A stretch of 64,000 nucleotides of DNA from Voacanga thouarsii. Lineage: Eukaryota; Streptophyta; Magnoliopsida; Gentianales; Apocynaceae. A program made the position numbers and the translations under genes. Shown here piece by piece: positions 40,078 through 52,517 of this stretch. Position 1 is the stretch's first letter. Each line of letters starts with the position of its first letter. Location of the stretch: assembly GCA_026120185.1 (NCBI GenBank), contig JANUWF010003376.1:1178001-1242000 (forward strand), read 5' to 3'. The notes beneath the pieces were generated by a model, which was not told where the DNA came from, did not search any database, and saw nothing but the letters and a program-made list of their open reading frames with translations.

Positions 40078-42947
40078 TAATTACAGTTACTAAAATGCTT
40101 CAAGATCATTTAAAATTTTATAATTTACACCATCTCATATTAAAAAAAAACAAAAAATGATAAAGAACACGAGCTTTAAGACTAAAAATTATTGCGAGAG
40201 AGAGAGAGATTAAATAAATTAAATCTTAATTTACTAAATATTAATTTGATAAGTTATATTTATTACATTCTATTTTTAGTTACGAAAGGTAAGAAAGAGT
40301 TAGATAAGGCAAAAAAAAAAAAAAAAAAAACCTCTTGTTAAGTGATCGTGATAAATATCTAACATTTATAGCTAAATATTGATAAATTTATAAAATTATC
40401 TTTAATTTTTTATAGTGGCAAAATTATATGTTTTAGTTTTCTTTTAAAAAAATGACTACAATGCTAATATATATAAACATTAACAAGATTAATGAAAGCC
40501 GAAGAATATGATTAGATGAGGTGCTACATTTTCATAGTTCACTACATTGCACTTCAATATTTTAGATTACTTTGTTGAAGAATACAAAATTTGTATAAGA
40601 AATTGTTTTAAAAAATAAATTAGAACACTTTCTATTAAGATTAGAGAGTAAAAGACGAAGAAAGTATGAATACGTGAAAAGAGAGAGTACATCTGGTAGG
40701 TCAATGGTGAGGCTTGATGTCCAGTATGGTATTTTAAAGCAATTGTTACGTAGTAAATTATAGATTGTTGGACCAAATGCATTAATTAATTATATCGTAT
40801 AACTTATATTGTATTGATACAAATGACTAATATACTTAGTTCATAGTCTAATTATCCATGTTAGAATTTTCTAGTATTTTAGAGATTTGAGCAACAATAA
40901 ATGTTGGATGGCTTAAAATATTTGTTTTGGGCAAGCCAACGCTATATTTTACCTGGGGAGCCATTTGGATCAGGATGGCCTGGCGAGCCAGGGTTGGTAC
41001 AGTAGCCAACGTAGGGCGGTCCCTGTTAGATTAGGATTTTTAATTCCTGGATCAGCACTACGGTCCAGTCCGTGCTACGGTATCAAGGGCCATTTGCTGT
41101 CCGTAACCAAACGAGTAGGGCTCGGTCACCCGATAGCCCCACTGCTACCACACAATATTATTTTCCTTAAATTAGACACGTTTTCCTCTATTTTCGTCTA
41201 TTCTTCGTTTGGATGGAACTAAGTTAGAACATTTACGTACAAAAATATTCTTACGGAGAGCATGCTTGTCTTTTTTACCCATAATGAAAAACCTATTTCC
41301 TTGAGTAATACGTACTTGATTGAAATATTCATTATGTCATTAGATGGTTGAAGAAGATTATCATGTACTCATTGGTTGTTTGATTTCGCAAGTATCATAT
41401 ATGAAGATATTTTGCCATCAAATTATCCATTTCAGCCATCAATATTAATTGATACATGTGGTCTTTGTAAGTGTAATTACTTATGACACTTCTTAATTTG
41501 TGACGATGCACTTTGGCTACCCTACTACTTTAGAATGAACCCACCTTTGAGGATAAATTGGTATATCCTAATTTTGTTGCTTCAAAAAGGTATTCTTTCA
41601 TTGAGAAGTTTCAGAATACTCGTGCCAATTAGTGCTTAGGCAGCTTGATGTTTATAAGGTAAGTATTGATGCTTTTGGGATTTTTTTTTTTTAAGGAAAA
41701 AAAAGATAAGTGCGGATGGATAATGGTGTTCAAGCAAGGCTATTTATTTTAATTACAAATTATTACTAATTATTTTAATTGTATATGTTTCATTCACCAT
41801 AATGGTAATGTGCTAGCATACCTTCTAGCTTGTATGGGTCTTTCCTTAAAATCTTGCCACGTTTGGACGGTAATCGATCCTCATCATATAATTATTATAG
41901 GTTTATCTAAGAATTAATAAAAAAAATTATTTTTTTATCCTTTAAAAAAATTTAATGTAAAGTTTTCTATTTCCTCTCCCAATCCTACACTTTCCTTCCA
42001 CTGAACCTATCAAACTTGTAAAACTTATCTATCTATATCTCAACGGGTTTCGTTTTCTTCCAAACTTCTTCATTGTTAATAAAAAGGAATTATTTATCAA
42101 ATCTTTCACTAAATTATCTTCTCAAAATAGAAAGAAAATGGTTGATTGAGTTTGATACGCTAGTGAAAAAAAAAGAACTATGAAACTTTTTTAATCATAA
42201 AATTTGTTAAAATAACCTAAAACACACATAAAAAGAAATTCATTTGAAATGAATTAAAAATAAGAATGAGTAAAGGATGCAAATTCTTGGACGCGAGGAT
42301 GCACAATAATTTGATACACAATGATAACAATTTTATGAATAAAACTCATGACACTCTTGACCTGGAAAATCCCCCGGTCTCTCAGTGTGAAAGACATGAG
42401 AATACGGTCTTTTCCGCTTAAGCTTAAAGAGCCAAGCCTGTCTTGTGCTTCGCTAGGGATAGGAAAGATGGAATTCAGGGGTTAGCTCTGCAAATGTTGA
42501 AAGAACAGCTAATTCATCTTGTCATTTTACGTATGAGTAAGCTAGCACCAATAGATTGTCCTTAGTATTCAAATTGGGCCTCCAAAAATTCCAAAATTGC
42601 AGGAACCCGAAACCCAAACTCTGCCATTCCACGACAAATCACATCAATCAATCAAAAGGAGAAAAAATAAAGACGAATATATGCAAATTTTGCATTTTGG
42701 TTTTAGTAATAGGATGACAAATTTCATTGGTGATTTGCATAAACCAATAAATTCCGAAACTTTTGTTTGTATTCAGTTTCACTTTTGTTACTATTTTCGC
42801 ACAGAAATGCATGATATGGAGATAGAAAAAGAAAAATAAAATATGCACTTTTTTCATACCCAATCAAGTCACATATATATTTGTAATTCTTGGTAATGTA
42901 TAGGACTCAAGGATATAGCATAGAAATAATGGAATTATCTCAATGAT
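40078..42947. other. Unassigned intergenic DNA 3' of the CHX gene
   Basis: Mostly AT-rich, with a GA run (40196-40208) and an A run (40313-40330). At about 40945-41150 there is a distinctly GC-richer patch; its edges read catttggatcaggatgg and, inverted, cgtttggttacggacag, which may be weak inverted repeats of a small element. No gene was recognised; the frame at 40965-41222 has no family match I know. Confidence 0.35.
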
Positions 42948-45690
42948 TTATCCATTGTTGCTTTCAATATGAGAAACATGAAAGTCATAGTAGTTTTTAC
43001 TTGCCCCTTTCCATTCATCTAGTGCAACAGTGTGTTGTTGCACTACCAATATGGTAGCATCACTATGAAAATCTTGTGAAGCAAACAAGTCTCCAATCGT
43101 TCCTAACTCAGTGTATTCATCCCAATCTGAAAGACCAAGTATTAGCGGTGATTGAGTGTTGTGACGTCTTCCAACAATGATAAGATTGTATTGATTTTCC
43201 AAGGAACGAATCAAGGTAACGGTGCCTATTCCATCACTCACTTCTTTTTCTTCATAGATGACTCGATTGTTTCCATCTATTTGAAATAGCATCTCATTGA
43301 CCAATTCATTATCCAACTCCTTTTGACCTTTTTGATGTCTACGTGCTTTAGAAATTTTCTTTTCAAGGAGACGAATTATAGTTAATCTGATATTTGGACG
43401 TCTAACCATTCGTACACCAATAGCTAAAGCCTCCCTATCATCTGGTCCACCTAAGAAGAGAACAACGATTTGATATGTAGTCCAAGCATCCATCATAGGG
43501 CTTGAGTACTTAACAAGTCCTCGATCAACAAGTATTGCAACAGAGCATGGTGCCATTTCAAGTATTTTGTTGTTCATGATTTTGACTCCAACCTTCAACG
43601 ATGCAATGGGTCTACCAGAAATAAATCTCTTATGAAAAGGAATCACTATAAGTGAAGCCTTTCTTTCAAGTGCCATTGTGCATACATCATCATGCATGGT
43701 CACATAAGGTGATATTGTTGTGAAAGGATGTAATGTAATAAATCCATGGTAGCTTTGCTCGAAGATTCTAAAAACCCTAACAATGCTTCCTGAAATGGAA
43801 CCCTTATTAGAATTTTGCCTTGCTAGCTTGTGCGGAATAAGAACTGGGTGAGCAGAGCCAATCAACTCAACAAGGTGTAGTACACAAACGCCAATAGGTT
43901 TACAATAACTAGGATGAAGGGCTTCAAGAAGGTTGATGGTAGTCCAAACATTATCTTGATTGTGTATACATGCTAATATTTGAAATTGAGAGTCTGGTTT
44001 CATGTCTAGTACTGTTCTCCTCTTGTAGACCACATATCTTCGTAGTGGATCATACAAGTGTCTAAGAATTGGTGTTACAATTCCAGTCACAATTACTATT
44101 GACAAGCATAATACGATGAAAACTTCATTCTTGATTACCTGCATCAAAATTGCTTATATATTAGAATTCCATATCTATTTTGCCCTTGCATAATTTCTTA
44201 AGCTGTTACATAATCTGCATTTAACTCTATTCAAGAAATTGGGATATTGAAAATATTTACTTGGAATATAATAAGCATATCATGGGATAAATATCAACAT
44301 ACCTGGGATTGCTCCATCATTTTGAACATGCCAATCTCTAGAACACCTTGGAAATTGGCAACTAGACCTATTGAGGCTGCATCCCTTAGTGGTACTTCAT
44401 TGTGTATACCAGATAATAATGCTCCAAGAAACTTTCCTATGCAAGCTACGAGGATGATAAATTGCACAACTACATAATCTTTTAATTTCACTGCAAATAT
44501 ATCAATAACCAACCCAGTTTTAACAAAATAAAGTGGCATTAACAACCAAGAATTAACAAACTCCAGCTTCTCAACTAGCGCTGATCCTAATGGAGGGCCA
44601 ACGGGTATAGATATCCCATAAATTAGTGGTCCATAAAAGATATTAAGACCAAGAGCCTTGCTACTAAAACCAGACATCAATGCACCAACAAAAACCAAGC
44701 AAAGGAAGCTTCGTTTCAACGGTTCTCCATCCGGGCTTCTTTGCAAGCGCCATAGAATTATTGGTCGAATTACAAATATGATCACCAGTGCAAGGCCAAT
44801 CCCAGAAAAAAATATTGTAAACATATTGAAATTGTCACTTGGTGGGCTTGTTAAAATAGAAGTGATAAATATCAAAAGGAAACCAAATAAGTTACTGGTC
44901 ATTGCGGATGAAAGTGCCATCCTACCAAATTCAGAATTTACCATCTTGAGTTCAGTGAGATACTGCGCTATTATTGGAAATCCGACAACAGAGGACATTG
45001 TTGCAACCGCAGGAAGTGAATTAACTATTTTTGGCTCTACATCAATACCGCTACCAATAAGGATGATTGACATGAACATACTCAACACTAGAGCCAATGC
45101 TATTATTGAAAACCCAATCAAGAATTCTTTCTTCTCTATTCTCTTGATTATCCAAAGATCCACTTGTACTCCAATCAAGAAAAAATAGAAGATAAATCCA
45201 AGAGATGCAAGTGTGTCAATAAGTACGAGACTTCTGAAAGGATATACTAATTTAATGAATCCAACAAACCGTCCGAAAAATGATGGACCTAGAGCTAAAC
45301 CAACCTGGTTAAAAGGTCATCATATGCAAATTCCCAAAAGTGTTATTAGTTTCATGAATCAAATTTTCCTTAAAAATAATAAATAAACATACAAATATAT
45401 AAGAAAGCGAGATGGGTTTAAGAAATATTAACACTTACTAATATATGGATAACCATGTTTGGCTGACCAAGCGGTTTCAAAAGTTGAGAGGTAGACAAAA
45501 TAAAAAGAGAGGCTAGAGAGAGCTGCAACAAAAGAAGGGGGACATTGTATTCCAAGGGATTAAATTTGTAGAAGATACCTCGTGATTGAATCTTTAAAGC
45601 TGATATGCAAATAGATGAATGATTTCCAGGTGGATTATAGATGGTAGCATAAGCTTTTATGTCAATGGGTTCCATCAACATGGAACCCAT
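42948..45690 (-). CDS. CHX-family cation/H+ antiporter (CPA2), three exons, apparently intact
   Basis: CHX proteins exchange K+ or other cations for protons across plasma or endomembranes. Exons are 45690-45439 (84 codons), 45304-44303 (334) and 44138-42948 (396 plus stop). Introns of 134 and 164 bp begin GTAAGTG and GTATGT and end AACCAG and ATGCAG, all phase 0, giving 814 residues, normal for the family. Visible in order: PLLLLQLSLASLFI and PLGQPNMVIHIL, VGLALGPSFFGR, GFPIIAQYLTELKMV, GRMALSSAMTSN, the last membrane segments, and a hydrophilic C-terminus with VVLFLGGPDDREALAIGVRM and IVGRRHN. The conserved Asn-Asp pair reads Ser221-Asn222, and the Lys of 'NTKGLVEL' reads Gln403. An in-frame upstream ATG at 45852 would add 54 residues; I prefer 45690 because family N-termini begin similarly. 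Substrate cannot be inferred. Confidence 0.85.
44139..44302 (-). other. CHX intron 2
   Basis: Donor CAG/GTATGT and acceptor GATGCAG/GTAATC keep the frame from EQSQ to VIKNEVF, so splicing restores one continuous membrane domain. Confidence 0.8.
45305..45438 (-). other. CHX intron 1
   Basis: Donor TTA/GTAAGTG and acceptor AACCAG/GTTGGT join VIHIL to VGLALGPSFFGR, matching the continuous first conserved block of CHX proteins. Confidence 0.8.
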
Positions 45691-45852
45691 TGTACTACCA
45701 CCCCTACAACTATGGCCAAGCTCTCTTGCAAAAGGGGTGAATGATGATGAAGAAAAGGAGGACTGAAACAAAAATTTTAGCTCCTTATTCACCCCTGAGA
45801 GAAAGGAGGGGAAAATGCATATAGCGGAGAGGACAAAAGAAAAGAGAGGCAA

Positions 45853-48202
45853 GAAATGATCTAAAAATGGAGCAATAAGGAGCTCTCAATTATTTTAACA
45901 GGCAAAATTTGCACTATTAATATTATTATATTATTATGGCATACAATATTAGCCCAAGGTAAATTATTTCTACCTCACAACTTTTTGAAAAAATAAAAAA
46001 TAAAAAATATCCTTTTGGCAAACAATCAAATATAGATCCTTTTTTGTATATTAATATGCTGGAGGTGGTAAAATAAGTCCAACTATAACCAATTACTTGA
46101 CACAAGGTGATTCAAATAAACTGAACTAACTTACTCGCACTTTGGAATATCAATATTTATATTTCAAAAAAGAAATATAAATTTATGTAATGCTTGAATC
46201 TTTGTAAGCAAAACAGCTATTAAAAACTTAATAAGAGAAAAGAAATTTAATCTGTTACAGTCCCAAAAGAGTAAAATGTAAGCTAAAGTTGCTCAAGTCC
46301 AAAATTGCTTGAGTCACACTATATTTCTTTTTTTTTCTTCTTAACATGAATTATATAGAAAGACTCTGGTTGAATAAAACCATATATACAAAAATTTGTT
46401 TATATAGGTAACAATAAACAAAGAACAATATATAAATTACAAATATGGTAGTCTACTAAGAATGGCGAGTTGATATTTGGTTTTCCCAACGAAAAAGGAC
46501 TTATTGGAAATAAACTATGAACTTTTTGAATTTTTGCTTGAAAAGTGAACTTTGAGAAAATTCCTTTCAAGCCTTGAAATAATAGTTTGGGTAATTTATA
46601 AAAATTATTTATTAATTATTTATTTTGTTTGAGAGTAGTTATAAATATTTTCTCCCGGCTTTTTTCATCTCTTAATTGTCTTGTTTCATTATTTTTAGTC
46701 TCAATTACCACCCAAAGAGTGGAGTTTGGGATACTTACATGAGTTGCATGTAAATTTTTTGCACTCGAATTTGCCGCTTTATGTGGTTCTTAGGACTAAA
46801 GATTAAAAAAATAAATAAAATGGTTAAAGGTAAAAGATATGTGAAAAGAGATTTATGATTAGTTTTAAATGATATAAATAATTATGGACGAATTTTATAA
46901 AATTTTCAATAATTTTAGTGGTGTGAGTACCAATTCCATAATTCACACAACTACATACGGAGCCCTAAAACATACAAAAACTAAATCTTCTTTCAAAATA
47001 TTGTTCTACTATTATAAATTAGTTAAAAAACGTCTTTTGTTTAGGTAATAGGTTAACGTTCTCTCTCTATAAAAATAAAACGAAGAAGGGGGAAAAATAT
47101 TACTACTACTAAAGTGTCAAAGAGAGAAAAATGACATAAATCCCTCACCTCTTTTCTTGTTATGAGATACCTTACATCCCATATTAGTTGCCATGACAAT
47201 CTTCATTGCCTTGTTGCCTTATATATATATGAGGATTTGTTTGGCTTTTAGATAATAACACAAAACATAAGAGAATTCAATGCCTACTTAGGCTTTTGTT
47301 ATACGCAGTTCTCTCATCCTGTATTAGTTATATTTGTCGGCTTAGGAATGCTTTTCTAAAGATTTTTGAGTGAATCATAGCTATTGGTTCAAAATCCAAC
47401 CCATATTTAGGGTTTGAACCAAAATTCAACCCATTCTGGTAAATTACCCTGTTAACAAGGAAGACATCTTTCTAATTTTTTAAACCCAGGGACAATTCAC
47501 CTATCTTTGGAAGAATTTTATTCAACCCTTTGGTCTTTTGCCAAAGTAATCACAAGCAACAAGCATGCTTGGGAACAATAGGCAAAACCATCAGGCAACT
47601 TGGGTTATATTTGAATTGGGTTTACATTTAGGCTGGCAATATTATCTAAAAAATTCTTCTCCTCCCAAAGCAAATTTTTTAATTTACTATTTTAGCCTTT
47701 TGTGAATTTAGAAATATTACATTAAATTTTTAGTACATATTTTACCCCACTTTCTCTATCTCTTTCTTTTTGGGCTTTCCAAACAATAGAGTCCCAATGA
47801 AAAGTAGAATCTTTACCCAATCCAAAACAAAAACATTTCTGCCATTGCTATGCATACTTCTTTCACACACACAAAAAACTAGTATTGAAGGAAATTCATT
47901 CATTCATTTTTTTTTTTTTGGAAAATAACAATCAACCCATCTTCCTTCCATCTTTTATCTTTCTTTTAACCATCTCTCTTAAAACTTGAGAAGAAAGGCA
48001 AAGATTTCACATGTGTACTAGGGGGAAAAAAAAAAAGAAATGAAAAGTTATTGAATTATATTGGAGAAATTTGATATTCATTTTTCATATCATGTACAAG
48101 CTCCAACTTTTTCCATCTTTCTTCCTGATCACTTTTCATATTTTATCAAAATCTCCTTTCTATCTCTTGCTACAATATTGTCATACATTTTGGGGAAGAT
48201 GG
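45853..48202. other. Unassigned DNA upstream of the CHX gene
   Basis: AT-rich DNA that would include the CHX promoter on the minus strand. No clear TATA position or transposon motif could be fixed. There is a short direct repeat 'caacccat...' at about 47396-47432, and an A/T-run region at 47907-48040. Confidence 0.35.
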
Positions 48203-49912
48203 TGTTGGAATGTATGACCACTAAGACTGTATTTCTGATATAATTTTGATTAAATTAATAAAAATTTTATTTTCACAAATTGTTTGTGTTTTCTAATTTT
48301 AATTTGTGAACGATTTCACTGGAAATGACCCATTGTGTTTAAATAAGTGATCCATGTGAATGATACTCTTTCACAATAAGATGTGGATTGTGTGTTACTT
48401 AACACATAAATTGTTATTCTTAACCAGATGATGAGAATGAAAATCTCATCATGATAAGGCTATTATGTTGTGAATTCCAAGTAGAGAATAGCTTACCTTT
48501 AATCAGTGAGTAGTCTTCTCACTTTATAACATAAACGTATTTCAATTACATAGAACTGGACCTATCATAGTGATTTTTCAAAGTATTATATGGTAGAAAC
48601 TCAAACTACTACTGCTACAATGTGGATTTATACCCCACGGCTTGAGTATAGGTTGGTGGTCTGGCGAAGCTAGAAGCGTATAATTTGATATACTACAATT
48701 GAGATTCTATCATAGGACCAATATACTTGTATGTTGAGTATATGTGACTAGTTAGTTAAGACAGATTTGTATAAGATAGCTTCTACGCTATATCGCCTAT
48801 TGAAACTGTTCGAATGATCTAATAATCTAGGGTCCTGGGGATATATGACTTGGATGTTTACTTTAGGGTAGCACCCTTGGAAAACGAAAAAATTTTAGGA
48901 AGTTGTGGATCATTGGACTAGGGGTCTATAAGAATGGTAAATATCATTTAGAGAGGTATTAGTACACTGTTCCTCTCTGAATGTACAATGTTACGTAAAG
49001 GGGTATATTAGTCATAACACCTGTAGGTCGAAGACATTGCTAACGGAATATTGACCTTGGGGTTAATACTTCCTTATGGTAATGTTCAGAAATATTTAAA
49101 ATGCAACATACAACTATTTTTATGAAATGAATATTTTGATCATTTTAGAAGCCAAGGCAATGTGTCTTTTAATCCTCGGGATAGCCCATAAGTCTTGATA
49201 GGTTCGGGATAAAGAATTGGTCTTGAAATATAATGAGTTTTGTTTTATTCTAGTAGTTTGATTTATTTATTGTGTTAGAATAAAATAAAAGAGTCAAAGA
49301 GAGAATTGTTTAATTAGTTTAATGAGTTAATTAATTGTTTAGGGCTTTCGCCCATATTGAATAATTAGAATTATCCCGGGCCTAAACTATTATAGACTAT
49401 AGTATTGGACTGGTTTATTTAGGTTGTTTAATTAATTATTTATTGGGCTTTTAATTGGTCCTAGTTTCAATAATTAATTTAGCCAAATAGCTTGGATCAA
49501 GGTCCAATAGGCTACATTCGAGCTTGTTTAGCTTAAGGCTAACCGGTTTGGCAGTTGGTTGAGAAATGTAAGATTGGTTCAATTTTTTAAATTCCCGAAT
49601 GATCGCTTGATAAGATATCAGATGATAGAGTTTGAAGTAAATACGTATACTTCAAGGCTATCAGGGTTCTGTGTGATTGAAACTGACAGGGTTGTTTTTC
49701 CTCTCAACTAAGTGTCGAGCTTTTTCTCATGCCGTCCTTTCTCTCAATACTCTGTGTGTGTGTTGACTTCTTCCCAACAGACACAGAAGCACATACATAC
49801 TTCTCATGATGCTACTCTTTAGCAGATTGTCAAGACAGTATTAGAGCCAATTCTTTCTCTCAATTGGCTTTCACTAAGTCTTCAGGCAATGGTTATATTC
49901 TGAAAGTCGAGA
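48203..49912 (+). mobile_element. Copia-type LTR copy D (3'-truncated)
   Basis: It starts TGTTGGAATGTATGACC and aligns with copies B and C (agaaatgacccattgtgttt analogues, 'ggtctggcgaagctag', 'ttaattatttattggg'). The match ends at about 49912, just before the place where the short conserved frame would start, and runs into unrelated coding-like DNA. Confidence 0.75.
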
Positions 49913-50445
49913 GTCCAGTGTGAACGATAAAAGAATTCTATGCCAATATGCATGACAAGTAGAAGAATGACCTGGAGACCATCTCTACTATAGTTAAGGA
50001 GATTCCTATTGAGTTTGATAGAGCTAGACTGGCCACTATCCTGAGAGTTAATAAAGAGAGGCCTTGGATAACTGCGGACTACCACAACCAGAAGATCATT
50101 AGTGAGCTTGATTGGGGAGTGAATGACACTCGTACTACCTTGGGGATGCATAGGAGGGGTCTTGTAGGTCAAGTAGGCTATTACTCTAATGATGATTTTG
50201 AAGCCCAACTACGAGCCTTAGTTTATATTTTTGCATTCCACGTATTTCCTAAGGCTAGTGGTTTCAATGAGTCACGAGTGCTTGACTTTTACATTCTATA
50301 TAAGATGCTTCATTCAAAGCCTATCCTACTTCCCCTACTTATCATCTAATCCATGAGGGAGGTGGTCTATTTTTGTCTTTCCTCCAACGCCTTTATTTTT
50401 TCCTTTAGTAATTATGTGTATCCTTTAGGCTTTTGGAGTGCATTG
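49913..50445 (+). pseudogene. Fragment with a plant-transposon-protein-like domain (PF20167-like)
   Basis: In one frame from about 49930 it reads KEFYANMHDK, a TAG, then IVKEIPIEFDRARLATIL, WGVNDTRTTLGM and an open run to 50349 that includes LRALVYIFAFHVFPKASGF and RVLDFYILYKMLHSKPILL. The order 'EFYAN ... V.G..I.F....' then 'L.....FV...L.P......D....L.LLY.I..GKPI' is the pattern of the putative plant transposon domain found in plant retroelements. It has no start or complete end. Domain assignment is by pattern only. Confidence 0.5.
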
Positions 50446-50501
50446 TGATGGAAGAGTTGACTGAGACCACTACTACGAGAGATGTAGTGATGAAGCATAC
50501 C

Positions 50502-51322
50502 CTAGAAAGTACTTATGAGATATCCTACTAAGTACTTTCACAGTGGGTCATTTCCAATACAATATTCTCTAATATTTTATTTATATTTTGACTTGATATC
50601 TCATATATCCATGATCAGTAAAATATAGCCATCAAGTCACAAACATACTAATCTTAATTTATTATTGTTACACTAATAATAATCGATTAGGGATGATTTA
50701 AGAATAGTCATTCTATTTGTTATAGGATTTTACTATTAAGTCACGTACTTAATGACTATAAAACTAAATGCACTATTTATGAAAAGAAATGCCTCATATT
50801 ATTACAAAATATATAACGATAATAGTATAAATTTAAATTATTTTAGGACATATCCTCAATAATCTCTCACTTGCACTAAGGCTAATTTGACATAAACCGT
50901 AATCCCATTGATCTAGTATGGCTATCATGTTTGGACGATGGGAGAGGTTTTGTCAGTGGATTTGCAACATTGTCATCCGTTGATATCTTGCATACTTTTA
51001 CATCTCCTCTATCAACAATTTCTCGAATTAGATGAAAACGTCAAAGTACATGTTTGTATCGCTGATGTAATCTTGGTTCCTTAACTTGTGTAATGGCTCT
51101 ATTATTTTCATAATAGAGATCCACTTGGTTCACAATACTAAGAACTATATCTAGTTCAGTAATAAATTTTTTAATCCAAACTACTTTTTTATCTGTAGCT
51201 GAGGTAGCTATGTACTCAGCTTCTGTAGTAGAATTGGCCACGGTATCTTACTTTGAACTTTTCCAACTTACAGCAACTCCATTCAAACAAAATAGAAAAC
51301 CTGATTCCGATCTGTAATCATC
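50502..51322 (-). mobile_element. Copia 3' end fragment: LTR plus RNase H
   Basis: 50502-50861 (360 bp) matches the LTR at 61069-61427 along its whole length. Next to it on the minus strand is a polypurine tract (AAGTGAGAGATT), then the RNase H remnant (51241 down to 51041) reading MANSTTEAEYIATSATDKKV, ENNRAITQ and HQRYKHVL. Upstream pol is cut at about 51322, where another LTR starts. Confidence 0.8.
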
Positions 51323-52474
51323 TGAGTTTTTATGCAGAAGTTGATAAATTTGAGTCAAAACATCATATTTCCAGTATAGACCCGCGCCAGCCCAGTGCTA
51401 CAGGAAATTCGAGAAGCATAGCAAAATAGGGGAAACTGGTCCAGTGTTGACCGGGCACCGGCTCATGTCGGTTAAGGCAATATGAAATATGATTTTGTGC
51501 AAAATTGGAAAATTCTAAGAATTTTTTTTGGTACTTACTTTATATTTAGACCAGAAGTCTTCAAGAACGAATTTGACACTCTTTAAAGCTATAAATACAT
51601 GAGAATTGGAGAGAATATGATATACAAGAAAGGCAGATACAAAGATAAAAAAGAAGAATCACTCATTGAAAAGGAGAATCCGCTAAGAATAGGAGCATTG
51701 TTTAGGAGGGGCTTCAATTTAAGAGGAAGAGGGCTTGTCTATGAGTTTTTTCTTTTTCCTTTATTTTCTTTTTCTTAAATGATGAATGCGATTAACGTTT
51801 TAATTGTATTTAGATGTTGTTTTTGAATTCATAATGTTGTGTTGACGTTAGTTTTTAAATCAATTAGTTATTATTTTTTGAGTTTGGTTACTTGATTTAT
51901 TTAGTTGAGTCAGTCGATGTTCTTTCTTTCTAATGGACTTGAAAAATGAAGTTAGGAATATGTTCAATTAATTTCATATTTGTTATATCTTGGCTAGATT
52001 GCAAGAGAAGGTTAAGAACAAGAATTCAAGTAATTCAAAGATTAGTTGGTTTCACATAAAATATAGGGCTATTGGCTAGTTTCATGTTTATATCACCCAA
52101 AGTACATGGGTATTTTTGAAGACTAAGTTTAATGCATCTTTTGAGTAAGACGGGTAAGATAGAATATATCCATTAAGTTACTTAGAAAATAGGGAATCAA
52201 GGAATGCAAAAAAAAAAAAAAAAAAAGTTATTCTAAGTTATTCTTTCATAATGCCAGAATAATGATTAATTAAGATCTTTGTTAGTCGATCATTGTTATG
52301 TCTTCAATAATTTCTATCTATGCACATGATTTCACTCCTATATCTTAAATTAACTTATTTTATTTTATTTTTAATAAAATTTGATAATAGGGTAAAGAAT
52401 ATATGAAAAGTGACTAGTGTGTACTTGTTTCTTGATGATTGATGTCAGTATTATGCCCTAGAGGCAATCACATG

Positions 52475-52517
<43 letters not shown>

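Noticed and set aside
40965..41222. 85-codon frame over the GC-rich patch
   Set aside because: No recognised motif; the patch is more likely a small repetitive element than a gene.
44658..45188. 176-codon plus-strand frame
   Set aside because: It is the antisense shadow of CHX exon 2, which shows clear family motifs on the minus strand.
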